Origin: Taudactylus pleione
Taxonomy: Eukaryota > Chordata > Amphibia > Anura > Myobatrachidae
Assembly: GCA_031769625.1 (NCBI GenBank)
Contig: JAUIMM010000547.1
Span: forward strand, 1,302,001-1,366,000
Length of the DNA stretch: 64,000 nt
Direction: 5' to 3'
The notes under the pieces were generated by a model. It did not search any database, was not told where the DNA came from, and saw only the letters and a program-made list of their open reading frames with translations. Of the stretch, positions 44,766 through 56,087 are shown piece by piece. A program made the translations under genes and the position numbers. The stretch's first letter is position 1, and every line of letters starts with the position of its first letter.

Positions 44766-45199
44766 GGCCCTGATTCACCACCCACAGCATATACGAGCGT
44801 GCAGGTTGATGATCGCGATGGTCTTGACCATCGCCACTGCGAGCCGAAGCCTGCGGTTGAGTTTCTCAACCGCAAGGCCCGGAGTGATTTTGGCTCTATC
44901 AGAGCCAAAATCACTCCCACTGACATCACTAGTGATGTCAGTGGGCCGGCTTCTGACGGTAGGCGTTCCCTTGGGAACGCCCCCGTCTGCGAGGCACGCT
45001 CACCAAAGGGGGCGTGCTGTCAATCAACATCGACAGCACGCCCCCTTTGATCAGACACAACGAGTGAAGGAAAGTCCTTCGCTCGTCGCGTCTTGTGCAT
45101 GCGCACGACGGAGCTCCCTCCGTCGTGCGCATGCGCAGTGCACACCATCGACCCACTTGCGAGCGGACAGCCGCTCGCGAGTTAGTCTGAATCAGGCCC
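44766..45199. mobile_element. Harbinger-type MITE, subfamily B, next to MGST2 exon 2
   Basis: Ends GGCCCTGATTCACCA and AGTCTGAATCAGGCCC, with perfect ATT duplications (44763-44765, 45200-45202). It shares a strong internal fold-back (GCATGCGCACGACGGAGCTC) with its reverse complement. It lies in intron 2 about 105 bp past the exon 2 donor. Confidence 0.8.
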
Positions 45200-45304
45200 A
45201 TTGTGTGAACATCTATAGGTGTCACATCACAATAAAAACATTTGAGAACATTTCTAGAGTCCTCCACTTTTGTAGACAACATCTGTATCTTTCCTTTTAC
45301 ATAC

Positions 45305-45404
45305 TGTGCTCTGAAGGTTCTCTCAAACTCTGGAGGCCCAGTAACAGCTGGAGGTATCACCTTGTGCTTTCTTCTGGATTTTCCAACCAGGTTGGCAAAA
45401 TATG
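45305..45404 (-). CDS. MGST2: MGST2 exon 2
   Basis: This 100-nt exon is preceded by the acceptor CATGCAG and followed by the donor GTATGT. It starts with two bases (CA) that complete a codon begun in exon 1, then reads [15 protein letters not shown], followed by [16 protein letters not shown], and ends in an incomplete Gln codon (CA). In the family this is the end of helix 1 and the charged cytosolic loop leading into helix 2. The FERxxRAQ motif is diagnostic; its RAQ arginine corresponds to Arg51 of LTC4S, a glutathione contact. A Harbinger-type MITE ends only about 105 bp downstream of the donor. The open frame runs past the donor into that MITE, which is not coding. Confidence 0.95.
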
Positions 45405-45487
45405 CTGCATGAGATAATCATGTTTAACATGTTAGACTGTAACGCATCACTCTAACAAGCACACTAAGGAGTCTAGTTACTAAGCAA

Positions 45488-45632
45488 TGTTAGGAGACAG
45501 AGTGATAAGTCTGTGATAAGATGCCAGCCAATCAGCTCCCAACTGTCATCTCACAGGCTGTGTTTGAAAAATGACAGTTGGGAGCTGATTGGCTGGCACC
45601 TTATCACAGACTTATCACTCTGTCTCCTAACA
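45488..45632. mobile_element. Near-perfect fold-back MITE
   Basis: Arms of about 62 bp (TGTTAGGAGACAGAGTGATA...GACAGT and its inverse) around a ~20-bp loop TCTCACAGGCTGTGTTTGAA. The arm-loop sequences are related to the fold-back MITEs at 32867 and 61316. Confidence 0.75.
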
Positions 45633-46077
45633 CTGGACCAGTGGAGTAGTTGCCCATAACAAGTAATCAGCTTTGAAGTAGCATTTATCAAGTACATATA
45701 AATAATAGGTAGGAGCTGATTGGTTGCTATGGGCAATTTCTCCAAAGAAACAAAATGAAACATTTTATTCATGCATGTGTCTGTATAAGTGTTCCAAAGC
45801 CTATTTTCCCATAATCCATCAGTCCTTATTTTATCTTATATAATACAATATGATATAATATATAATGGCTACATATTGGCTTACAGTGAATGCATACAGT
45901 GCGATATTGGTTTGTCAGCCTTGTTGTTTGACAAGCTGATGATCGTACATTGTGTGGACTCCAAAAAATATCATACTTCACCATCAATATGTGATCAAAC
46001 TGAATTAGATTTGACCTAGTACAATGGGAAAACAGATAAAAAGATAACCTCTGCTGCGCCCATGTGAGGTAACTTAA

Positions 46078-46570
46078 GCTGGGTACACACTGGCCGATAT
46101 TTTGGCCGATCAACTGATCAGCCAATATATCGTGCCCCCGTCGGCCAGTGTGTACAGACGATATGTCTGTGAACAACATCGTTCACAGACATATCGCATT
46201 GGCCGTGCTGCACAGCCAATGAACAGATATGTCTGCAGACATATCTGTCCATCGGCAAGTGTGTACGGGCGATCAGCCAATCGCCCGTACACAGGAGTGC
46301 AGAGAGAGGGGGGGAGCCACGAGCGGGTACTACTTACCTGACTCCGGCACAGCTCCCCATCCACAGCAGCCCAGCACACGCTAAAGCAGCAGCCCAAGCA
46401 GTCTCCTATGCCAAAGGGGAGAGCGATCACGCTGATCGCGCCCCCCATTGGCTGTGCGTCGGGCTGAGGGGCAGCACAGCCGGCCGCCAGGACCCGCTGC
46501 AGCACAGATGATGGTCGTTCAGTGTGTATGAACAACCATCATCTGCATATCTTTCTGGTATGTACCCACC
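46078..46570. mobile_element. MITE with GGGTACACAC ends
   Basis: Ends AGCTGGGTACACACTGGCC and (reversed) GGTGGGTACATACCAG, with inner palindromes around ACATATCG. TTAAG lies on both sides. Confidence 0.6.
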
Positions 46571-46606
46571 TTAAGACATGTGCTATTATTGCAATATTGA
46601 TCTATA

Positions 46607-47418
46607 GAGCCGTATTCAATTAAAGCGGATCCAAAATACTTTTCCGCCTCCCAGACTTTTCGCCTGCATCGTGTCTTTTGTAGGCAGAAAAGTATCGTGG
46701 CCGTGCCGGTTTTACCCCGTATTCAGTATGGAAGTACGCGAAAACGGAACCCGGCGAAACTTGAACAGGCGGAAAGTACTGTCACATTTGGGGAAATCAA
46801 CCTGACACCCCCCAAAAGATGCTCTGACATGGGGGTTAGCTATGGTACCCCCCGATTTGGCTTGCTGAAGGTATTTGGTGTTTTAAAAGGGCTCAATAGC
46901 TGCTAAATATCGTTTTTCTATACGTGGTGCAGAATAGTATTCAGGAGTATTTTTTCCAGAAAATAACTTATCCCAGCAAATTTGGGGTACTTGAAAATGG
47001 GGGTCAGCATATTTAAAAGTTGCTAAAGTTAAATTGAAAACATCGTGAAAAATCCACCTGCCGCAAGCACCTGCAATCAAAAAAACACCTGGGGCATACT
47101 TGTTGACACCCCCAGAGTATAGTTCGCTAGTTTTTAACTTTGTCCCCCAACATTTTGTTTTCGCCCCCAAATTCAAAGTGATTTTTTGGAGTGTCCTTAA
47201 ATGTTTTTTTTTTTTTACATTTTTGACACAGGTTACCTTTGGGGGACTGTCTGAAGGCTGTACGGGGGTTCCGCAATGTTGCACCCCAAAAGCCCAATTC
47301 TGCACTTTTTTCCGCCTGTTATTATTAAAATCCAAACAGGCGAAAATGATGTCATCGGTGAAAAGTTTTCGTCAAAAACACGCGAAAATGGCTTTTCGTT
47401 TCAAATTGAATACGGGCC
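46607..47418. mobile_element. MITE of the CGTATTCAATT class
   Basis: Ends GAGCCGTATTCAATTAAAG and (reversed) GGCCCGTATTCAATTTGA lie between ATA duplications (46604-46606, 47419-47421). Relative of 32955-33812. The 3-bp duplication fits a Harbinger-type element. Confidence 0.7.
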
Positions 47419-47421
47419 ATA

Positions 47422-47800
47422 GCCGGGATGTAGTCAGAATCCCAGTGGTCTAAATACCGGCGCCAGAATCCCGACAGTGTCGGGACCCCGGCACCAGTAT
47501 CTCGACTATTGGCATCCACAAGGTATGCATCAGGGTTAGGGGAGGGTTAGGCACTAAGCGGGGAGGGCTAGGTTTAGGATGTGGAGGGGAGGGGGAGGTT
47601 AGGTTTAGGCACCTGGAAGCGAGAGTTAGGGTGCGGGGAGGGGGAGGTTAGGCTTAGGCACTAGAGGGGAGGATAGGTTTGGGCACCGTGGAGGGAGAGT
47701 TAGTTTTACTATACTTACCTACCGCTGTCGGGATCATCACTGTCGTGATGCTGCTGTTGGTATTTTCACCAGCGGCATCCCGACTGCCAGCATCTCATAC
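47422..47800. repeat. Dispersed repeat with GGGTTAGG tracts
   Basis: GCCGGGATGTAGTCAGAATCC starts and GCCAGCATCTCATACCCAACCC ends the copy; the middle is GGGTTAGGC-rich. Confidence 0.5.
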
Positions 47801-48021
47801 CCAACCCATTTAGCCAACCAGCTCAAGGCAGTCTGCACCCACATGTTTAGAAGAGGATATGGATTGTACAGCCATGGCCAAAACTTTTGAGAATGACACA
47901 AGTATTGGTTTTCACAAACTTTGCTGCTTCATTGTTTTTAGACCTTTTTGTCAGATGTTACTATGGTATATTAAAGTAAAATGACAAGCATTTCATAAGT
48001 GTCAAAGGCTTTTATTGACAA

Positions 48022-49043
48022 TTACATTAAGTTTATGCAAATAGTCAGTATTTGCAGTGTTGACCCTTCTTTTTCAAGACCTATGCAATTCGCCCTGACA
48101 TGCTGTCAATCAACTTCTGGGCCACATACTGACTGATGGCCGCCCATTCTTGCCTAATCAATGCTTGGAGTTTGTCAGCATTTGTGGGATTTTGTTTGTC
48201 CACCCGCCTCTTGAAGATTGACCACAAGTTCTCAGTGGGATTAAGGTCTGGAGAGTTTCCTGGTCATGGACCTAACATTTTGATGTTTTGTTCCCCGAGC
48301 CACTTAGTTATCACTTCTGCCTTATGGCAAGGTGCTCCATCATGCTGGAAAAGGCATTGTTCATCACCAAACTGTTCTTGGATGGTTGGAAGAAGTTGCT
48401 CTTGGAGGATGTTTTGGTACCATTCTTTATTTATGTGTTCTTAGGCAACATTGTGAGTAAGCCCACTCCCTTGGCTGAGAAGCAACCCCACACATGAATA
48501 GTCTCAGGATGCTTTTACTGTTGGCATGACACAGGACTGATTGTAGTGCTCACCTTTCCTTCTCCGGACAAGCGTTTTTCCAGAAGCCCAAACAATCTGA
48601 AAGGGATTCATCAGAGAAAATAACTTTACCCCAGTCCTCATCAGTCCAATCCCTGTACCTTTTGCAGAATATCAGTCTGTCCCTGATGTTTTTCCTGGAG
48701 AGAGTGCCCTTCTTGACACCAAGCCATCCTCCAAAAGTCTTCACTTCACTGTGTGTGAAGATGCACTCACACCTGCCTGCTGCCATTCCTGAGCAAGCTC
48801 TGCACTGGTGGTGCCCCGATCCCACAGCTGAATCAACTTTAGGAGATGGTCCTGGCACTTGCTGGATGTTCTTAGGCGCCCTGAAGCCTTCTTCACAACT
48901 ATTGAATCTCTCTCCTTGAAGTTCTTGATGATCCGATAAATGGTTGATTTAGGTGCAATCTTACTAGCAGCAAAATCCTTGCCTGTGAAGCCCTTTTTGT
49001 GCAAAGCAATGATGACTACACTCGTTTCCTTGTAGGTAACCAT
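48022..49043 (-). pseudogene. Tc1 transposase, several frameshifts
   Basis: The start is MVTYKETSVVIIAL at 49043 and the end INLM-TAA at 48022-48024, about 340 codons. The N-terminal helix-turn-helix part (KDFAASKIAPKSTIYRIIKN) and the linker with GRLRTSSKCQD are readable to 48741. The frame then shifts (48550-48858) to SRKNIRDRLIFCKRYRDWTD and VIFSDES, which holds the first catalytic Asp. Further shifts follow; the rest of the catalytic domain is readable only in pieces (for example the NSPDLNP-type region near 48240-48260). It cannot encode an active enzyme. Confidence 0.88.
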
Positions 49044-49253
49044 GGTTAACATAGGAAGAACAATGATTTCAAGCTCCACCCTCCTTTTATAGCTTCCAGT
49101 GTTATTCTAACCCAATCAGCATGACAGAGTGATCCCCAGCCTTGTCCTCGTCAACACACTCATCTATGTTAATGAGCGTATCACTAATATGATGTCAGCT
49201 GGTCCTTTTGTGACAGGGCTGAAATGCAGTGGAAATTTTGTTTTGGGGATTAA

Positions 49254-49836
49254 GGAGCTCATTCAGACCCTCTCGCTAGCTGCATACGCTCACTCGATAA
49301 GTATGCAAATCCAGCGCACGCCTAGCAAGGCAGGCGATCGCATGGCAAGGCATCAGCACGCCCACTATGTGTATGCAGACGCCCACCAGCCATTCATAAG
49401 ATGCCCACTTACGCACGTCGTCTCCTGGAAGTGCATGAAAACATTGGTACATCGAGCACCATCGGATGCGATCGCAGCGCTTGAGGTTGACTATACCTTG
49501 CCGCAAGCACTGCGATCACTTCAATGTGAAATCCCACCAAGTGACGTGTACTAAGATGCTGTCTTTTAATTATGTATGCCTCTGAAATGGCGTTGCAACA
49601 CTCAGACACGCCTGCGTTCACACCTCCACTTCTCCGTTATTAGTGGTCTGCCCCTGTCACCACCCAAAAATGGTCTCTCCTGTCACTCATTCAGATGGGC
49701 TGTCTATGCTGGGCGAGTGAATGCTTTCCGATCTTTCGCAGTGGTTTGCGCACGCACATTGCGATGCATGCGCACAATGCGAACCATTGGCAGCTACGAG
49801 CGAACGCTTCCTGGCGAGCGGGTCTGAATTGGGCCC
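49254..49836. mobile_element. Harbinger-type MITE, subfamily C, nested in Tc1
   Basis: Left end GGAGCTCATTCAGACC, right end GGGTCTGAATTGGGCCC, with perfect TAA duplications (49251-49253, 49837-49839). It must be younger than the Tc1 insertion. Confidence 0.82.
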
Positions 49837-49988
49837 TAAGTTCATTGTCATGGCAAAGAGGGACTTTGCAATTACTTGCAATTCATCTGATCACTCTTCA
49901 TGACATTCTGGAGTATATGCAAATTGCCATCATAAAAACTGAAGCAGCAGACTTTGTGAAAACCAATACTTGTGACATTCCCAAAACT

Positions 49989-50104
49989 TTTGGCCATGGC
50001 TGTAGTAAGTGACACATTTGTATTATTTTTGGCCATGGCTGTAGTAAGTGACACATTTGTATTATTTTTGGCCATGGCTGTAGTAAGTGACACATTTGTA
50101 TTAT
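49989..50104. repeat. 39-bp tandem triplication at the Tc1 right edge
   Basis: The unit TTTTTGGCCATGGCTGTAGT plus AAGTGACACATTTGTATTA joins the transposon end to flanking DNA and is present about three times, so the amplification happened after the insertion. Confidence 0.85.
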
Positions 50105-50779
50105 ATCACAACAACAGCATATGCTGTAAAATAACAGGTTCCATATTAAGTTCACATTGTACTAGTTGTGAAGCACCTACCAGTAAAGTGAACCTATTAT
50201 GTACTCACAATGAAGGAAAATATCATACATTATTCACACTCCTTTTCTTTTCATTTTTCCACTGTACGAAGGCTGTGTGAGATGTAGTTATAACTATATC
50301 TACATGGCATTTGCTCACATAATATAATCATTTTTGTTATGATATGAGTATGTGCTTTGTTAATGTACGGATAGATAGATAGTCAGGTCGGCCCTACATA
50401 CAGCTCAACCTGAAAAAGCGGCTGATGACCCCATGCAATGGGAAGCAACAGGAACCGACATCCTGGGCGGTCGGGCACCGGATCGTCTAGTGTGTACGCC
50501 AGATATGTCGGCCAGTCAGCAGGGGTGTATACTTGCCTACTTGTGAAACAGCATTTCAGGGAAATAGTGAAAGTAACACCTGTTAGCCCACATTAAAGTG
50601 TATGTGTACTGCTACATCTGAGAGGTGTGTCATAAAACTGACTTACATCCAAAAGTAAATGAGCCCTGAAGCAGTAAGTAAGATCTGTTTGTTGATGAAA
50701 ACACACTGATACTTTCAGAAAATGCATGTAGCCATAGGGATCATTGTGCCATATACCCAATGCAGGGAAATTATACTAA

Positions 50780-50955
50780 GGGGAAAATTTACTAAAATGG
50801 GAGTTTTATTTAAGAAGTGATGTTGCCCATAGCAACCAATCAGATTCTACTTCTCATTTATCTAGCACCTTCTAGAAGATAATACCTGGAATTTGACTGG
50901 TTGCTATGGGCAACATCACTTCTTAATAGAACTCCCACCTTAGTAAATGTACCCC
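50780..50955. mobile_element. Harbinger-type fold-back MITE
   Basis: Ends GGGGAAAATTTACTAAAATGG and (reversed) GGGGTACATTTACTAAGGTGG with perfect TAA duplications. The arms continue through GAAGTGATGTTGCCCATAGC. Confidence 0.8.
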
Positions 50956-50969
50956 TAATGATCCCATTT

Positions 50970-50970
<1 letters not shown>

Positions 50971-51022
<52 letters not shown>

Positions 51023-51032
51023 ATATATATAA
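50971..51032. repeat. (GT)n microsatellite
   Basis: About 22 GT units followed by TA/TG steps. Confidence 0.95.
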
Positions 51033-53220
51033 ACAGCATCATAATGGGGGTAAGGTGCAATCAGTGAGATTGCTACTATATCAGGGAGTCTCCCTGACAA
51101 TGTGGGAGAGTTGGCAAGTATGCAGGGGTGTCGCTAGTCACATTCCTGCATACACACGATGTCTAGTGTGTACGCACCTTAAAAATCGCTTCAGGCTGAG
51201 ATTGTATTCCCTTGCAGTTTTCCCTGTTTTTAAACTCAGAGATTTACTAAGGCAAATACGTGTGCAAAAACACAATTCTATACTGAAATAGATTGCAATA
51301 GATGGCAAAACATGCAAATATAAGTCAATAGACCATCGAACTAACACGCAAGTTCTTTCTACAGACAGAAACACAACTCACAGATTTACTAAGAATCATG
51401 TTTAAAAACATGATAGAACATGGAGCATAATGGAATAAATCAATAGAAGTGCCTGTGAGCTGCGTGTTCTGCTGAAGCACTGTACAGATTAGTGTCATCT
51501 GTGCAGTGCTTCTCTGTTATAGGTGTAAAAGGGTTACAAATGAAGAATAAAATAGCGTGGGGTCACCCCCCGAAAAAAAGCATAATCTGCCCTGCACCTC
51601 TGAGCCCGTTCTGGAACAGAAAATTCCGGGGGTGGGGGGTTATGGGGGTTCCCCCTATTTTGCTATAACAAGGACTGGGCTGAATCGAGGGTGGCAATTC
51701 CATAGCAGGAAGACACACAGTGTGGGGTGCCCCTGCCAAAGCATTCACCAACAGGTCAGCCCAGGGCTGGCAATCAAGAATTAGGGACCTGAAAAATAAA
51801 ATCGGGTCTTCCCTCCTGAGGATCAACCAGCCCTGGGCTGAAAGCCCTTTACCCCTTGATGGAAGTGGGTGTGGGGGTAATGGGTTAAAGATAGAAATAA
51901 TAATGTTCTTTACAGTAGGACTACAGGTCCAAGGAAGCCTGCCCTGCGGAACTTGTAGAACCATAAGTGCCAGCAAGCCACAACCGGGAATTGGACTCGT
52001 TTGAAATTAAAGAATCGTTTTTCACATAAATAAAATAGGAACGGTAACAAAAGTGAAAAACTGAAATTTTGTATCAGTAAACAGGGAACACATAAATTTT
52101 TTGGGACAAACCGAATAATATGTATCACTCTCTACATGGTATAAAATAAAGTCCATCGTGCTATATCTTTAACAGTTTAGACAGTGTGAGCCAAGAAGGC
52201 GCTCGGACGTACGTTTTTCCATTGACTTGCTTCACTAAAATTCTCACTGCTCGGCTTCCTTTTATCATACATTAATGTTTCATACACCTAAACCTTCCTT
52301 GACAAATGCTGTATAGAATAATGAAAACCGCATCAAAATCCACGACTGTTCTTGAGATTAGCCCGAACAAACAGACAGACGCCTACCAGGGACTTTATTT
52401 TGTTCTATGTATGTTCCCATGATGCCTGCTCTGTTGATATTGCTATTGGATGTGGACTATTTTTTTATGATGATCATGTTCTTATGCGTTAGTTTTATAC
52501 AATGCTCTGTATTTATATGCAGATTGATATTACATAATCTCATAGTTTTATTTATAGACATCAGTGTCCAACACAATTTTTACAATCTTTTTATTATTTA
52601 CAGTTTTGGTGGTGGTTATTTCAGTCACTTGTTTACATTCACCATGGCAACCTACACAGTTCAGCGTGACTAGCTTCAGGGCAGTCCCACAGTGATGTCA
52701 GTTCCAGAAGTGATATCAGACCATGGACATCCAGGAAGCCATTGGCATGGATGTTGTTTTCTGGGGTGTAGGTATTCATTTTTTTGTATCCCTTACAAAG
52801 GAATTATATCTGAAACAAATGTTCTGATTGACTGACTGATCAATGCCCAGCCCAAAGCCCTGGACCTAGAAGCATGAAATTTGAGGAGTATATTTCTTCC
52901 ATGACATAGGCACCCACTAAGCAGGGTTTTTTCGAAATTCAACTCCTAAAGGAAGTGAAAAGGGCAACATTCCTTTCCCTGTGCAATGTCCTGCTTGACT
53001 CATCGTGGCTCCAGCACAGCTCCATATTCAAATAGGGGAGCCACACCAACTGTCACCCCCAACTGCTGCCAAACATCACTGGCAGTTGGTATGGCTCCTG
53101 TATTTGAATACTGAGCTGTGCTGGAGCCCCATCTCTGGAGTAGCCACTAGCTGTGTGATCCTGACATGACTTATGAAGAGACAGCACTGCAAAGAGGTAA
53201 AATGTGTTTTCATAGATTCC
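51033..53220. other. No gene seen; one dispersed-repeat tail
   Basis: Non-coding. AAAACCGCATCAAAATCCAC...GATTAGCCCGAACAAACAGA at 52324-52380 resembles the 3' tail of an interspersed repeat whose class I cannot name. 52820-52960 looks like a further piece of it. Confidence 0.45.
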
Positions 53221-53221
53221 T

Positions 53222-53520
53222 CAATAGCCACAGGTGAGGGAGGGTAATGTGTTACTAGAGGTAAGAGAGGAAGATGTGTTACAACAGTAGTGAGAGGGTA
53301 ATGTGTTACTATAGAGGTGAGGGAGAGGAATGTAAAATGCGTTACTACGGGAATGTGTTACAACACGGGCGAGGGAGGTAAATGTGTTAATACAGAGGTG
53401 AGCACCTGCAGAGGCGAGGAAGTGGAATGTGTTAGTACACAGATGAGAGAGGATAATGTGTTACTATAGCAGTGAGGGAGGGGATGCATTACTATAGAGG
53501 TGAAGTGTTAAGGTGTTACT
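53222..53520. repeat. Degenerate tandem array, GTGAGGGAGG/AATGTGTTACTA type
   Basis: About ten irregular units of roughly 25-32 bp. Confidence 0.7.
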
Positions 53521-53594
53521 GTAGTTGTGAGATGGAAATGGAAACAGTAAACATCTAAGGTCCACCCGGGTGAAGCCAGACACATCATGTAATA

Positions 53595-53611
53595 TAATAA
53601 ATATATATAAA

Positions 53612-53658
<47 letters not shown>
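53595..53658. repeat. (AT)n microsatellite
   Basis: A long AT dinucleotide run. Confidence 0.9.
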
Positions 53659-53662
<4 letters not shown>

Positions 53663-54270
53663 AATAACTTGGTGCTAAAAAAGTGTATACAATATAGAAA
53701 AAAAAAGTCCAAATCAGTCCATGGGAATTCAATTCCAATAATGTCTCATAAAAAGTGCATAGGAGAATCCATGTGAAGGACGGCAAAAAGCTCCTTGTCT
53801 GGATCCACACCACCTCCTCCTATCTGTAATACAACAAACGACAAAGGCGCCTCCTAGTGCAATAAAGTGCAAATGCCACCAATGTGTGTACAATAAACTG
53901 ATAAGTGGACCCGTACCAAATAAAAGAATAAATAGGCTTATTTCAGTGTTTTCCCACAGGTACATACGAATTCATACACCGTATGGTTTTTCATCAATTT
54001 GGAACTCTTGAGTTATGCAGCACTTCACCATCTGACTGGCAGAACCTATTCTGCCAGCACTCTCTGTCACATCCAGGTCATACAGGATGCAGTATTTCCC
54101 AGCCTGCTAGGCCTCAGACCACATCAAAGCCTGTGCTAAAGTCCTGTGATGACAAGACCCGATCAGCTGACTGCAGCATCCAATTGAGTGACAGCCTGAG
54201 CCTTCCTGTACCACCTGACTCGAGTTTCTTGTAATATATATATATATATATATTATAATATAATATAATA

Positions 54271-55582
54271 TACGAGGGTTGTTCACAAAGTAATGCCTAA
54301 GTGCTTGCAACTTACATTTTTTTATAGATACAGGTTTGAAAATTTGCAGTAAAATACTTTGAAGTCTTAGTAACAGAATGACTCTACTCAAAATATTCAC
54401 CATCTGTCCTCAAACATTTTCTCCACCTCTGAACCCAAGATGTGAATCCACTTTTGAAAAATTCCAGTGGTTGGTGTTTGACCCAGGAACATATGACGAT
54501 TTTAACAAACTCTGTCTTCAAAATGTTGACCCTCTCAGAGACAGTATTTGAGAGGACCAAACAGATGAAAGTCAAAAGGGACCAAATCAGGACTCTATGA
54601 TGGATGTGGCATTATTGCCCACCCCATTTTGGCAATGACCGCAGATGTTGCCATCGAAGTGTGAGGTCTGGCATTGTCGTGGTGTAAGATGACATTTGAC
54701 AGTGGAATTGTTAACCTTTTTTGCGGATGGCCTCTTTCAGCTTCTTAAGTGTAATAATGTATCGATCACTGTTGATTGATTGGTTTGTTTCCAAGTAATC
54801 GATGAGAATAACACCTCGGCAATCTCAGAAGAATGTGGCCATAACTTTATTTACAGATCGCTGTGATTTAAACTTTTTTGGCCTATGTGAACTTGGGTGT
54901 CTCCATTGTTTTGATTGGGCCTTTGCTCCTGGGTCATAAAGGAATACCCAGGTCTCATCTCCTGTAATGACATTTTCCAGAAACGTCTCAGGGTTGGCTT
55001 CAAAGTTGGTCAAAAGGTCATTGCCACTTCCACCCTCTGGGCCTTATGACCCCTGGTTAAATGCTTTGGAACCCATTTAGCACACACTTTACGATATCCC
55101 AAATCATTGATTAGTGTTTCTACAGTGCCATGGCTACATTCAAGTTCATCACTGATATCTATGATGGTCTGATGGTCACACGACGGTCTTTCTAAATCAT
55201 GGCATCGACTTTGTGTTGGTTCTCTGCTGTCACTGCAGTTGATGGTCTGCCACCACGAGGTTTGTCGCACATGGACGATTCTCCCGATTGAAAAAACTTC
55301 ATCCACCTTCTGACATTGCTATAGTCAATTGTATGCTCACCATACACTTTTTTTCAGTCTTCTGTGGATTTCTGTAGCACTGCAGCCTTTTTTTTCCAGA
55401 AATTCAAAGATGGCTCTTTGTTTCATATTGGATTCCATAGCATTTCTTGGACTACCTAAACAAAAATACATATATAGCTAGCAGACATATTAAACTACAA
55501 ACTGACAAAGTTTCAAACAAATGTTGCATATTATTTTAGAGTTATGAGCATTTAGGCATTACTTTTTGGACAACCCTCGTAT
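54271..55582. mobile_element. mariner-family DNA transposon
   Basis: Inverted ends ACGAGGGTTGTTCACAAAGT and (reversed) ACGAGGGTTGTCCAAAAAGT sit in TA-rich flanks, the mariner TA target. Total about 1.3 kb with a minus-strand transposase. Confidence 0.9.
54384..55438 (-). pseudogene. mariner transposase, multiply broken
   Basis: The start MESNMKQRAIFEFLEKKGCS at 55438 has the N-terminal helix-turn-helix. A frameshift lies near 55350. Then CDKPRGG and HGTVETLINDLGYRKVCAKW follow, with the HLTRGHKAQR clamp motif. The first catalytic Asp is in ITGDETWVFLYDP, and KQWRHPSSHRPKK follows as in other mariner transposases. The later catalytic Asps lie in frames with stops (54580-54820), and the C-terminus is at 54384. 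The 1055-nt span matches the usual ~345 residues. It cannot produce active enzyme. Confidence 0.87.
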
Positions 55583-55752
55583 ATATACAATACCGTGGTC
55601 CAATGAGTAAGGTAACAAGACCTCTCACGTGTGTAAAGTTCTCTATTTCATTCTAATTTCCCGACAGGCTAGAGCAGGTAGACCACTGCTTCCCATCATG
55701 GCCATTAGACTGCGTCTCATATAAGTCATACTGTCCCACCATCGGGTGTAAG

Positions 55753-56087
55753 ATGGAGGGGCTAGTGGAAACATGGTCAAACATTGAGGTGTGTAATGTG
55801 ATCAGATTTTTAAATCTAAAGGGCACATCAGCAGCTGAAAGTTATCGCCAAGTTGTTGAGTATGGTGATAACGTCATATCACAGAAACAGGCACGCCCAC
55901 CACAGATGACAATTTGTATGCATTGAAGGTCTGATTCAAGAAGACAGATGCATTTGAGTTAATGATATTGCTGACAAAATGAACATCTCATTGGGTCCTG
56001 TGCACAACATCGTTCATGAGCAACTGGGGTACAGGAAAAAGTGTTCACGCTGGGTAGCGAAGCAACTTCATTCTTCTTTAGATCATG
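55753..56087 (+). pseudogene. Second mariner transposase, N-terminal remnant
   Basis: MEGLVETWSNIEVCNVIRFL and NLKGTSAAESYRQVVEYG are the N-terminal helix-turn-helix of another mariner lineage. After an internal deletion, GLIQEDRCI, a stop, DIADKMNISLGPVHNIVHEQ and LGYRKKCSRWVAKQL follow. The catalytic domain is missing. It is in the opposite orientation to the adjacent mariner and is a separate insertion. Confidence 0.7.

Larger units (their letters stand above)
10126..45404 (-). other. MGST2: MGST2 gene span, exons 2-5 (5' end missing)
   Basis: Four exons on the minus strand together encode the last ~129 residues of a MAPEG-family enzyme. Members sit in the ER or nuclear membrane as trimers with four transmembrane helices per subunit; MGST2 conjugates glutathione to lipophilic electrophiles and can make leukotriene C4. 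Exon lengths 100, 71 and 82 nt equal those I know for the FLAP/LTC4S/MGST2 gene structure. Total coding length here is 392 nt: 2 nt finishing a split codon, then 130 codons including stop. Human MGST2 is 147 residues, so about 20 residues (exon 1) are missing. Introns are about 4.5 kb (40822-45304), 11.0 kb (29711-40750) and 19.4 kb (10265-29628), and are packed with transposons. No alternative family fits; MGST2 fits better than FLAP or LTC4S at FNQ, IYGRHLYF and the C-terminus. Gene expression cannot be judged from the sequence. Confidence 0.93.
47869..50002. mobile_element. Tc1-family DNA transposon with nested MITE
   Basis: Ends CAGCCATGGCCAAAACTTTT and (reversed) CAGCCATGGCCAAAAGTTTT lie between TA dinucleotides (47867-47868, 50003-50004), the exact Tc1 target duplication. 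Inside lie a broken transposase on the minus strand and, between it and the right end, a complete Harbinger-type MITE. Confidence 0.92.
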
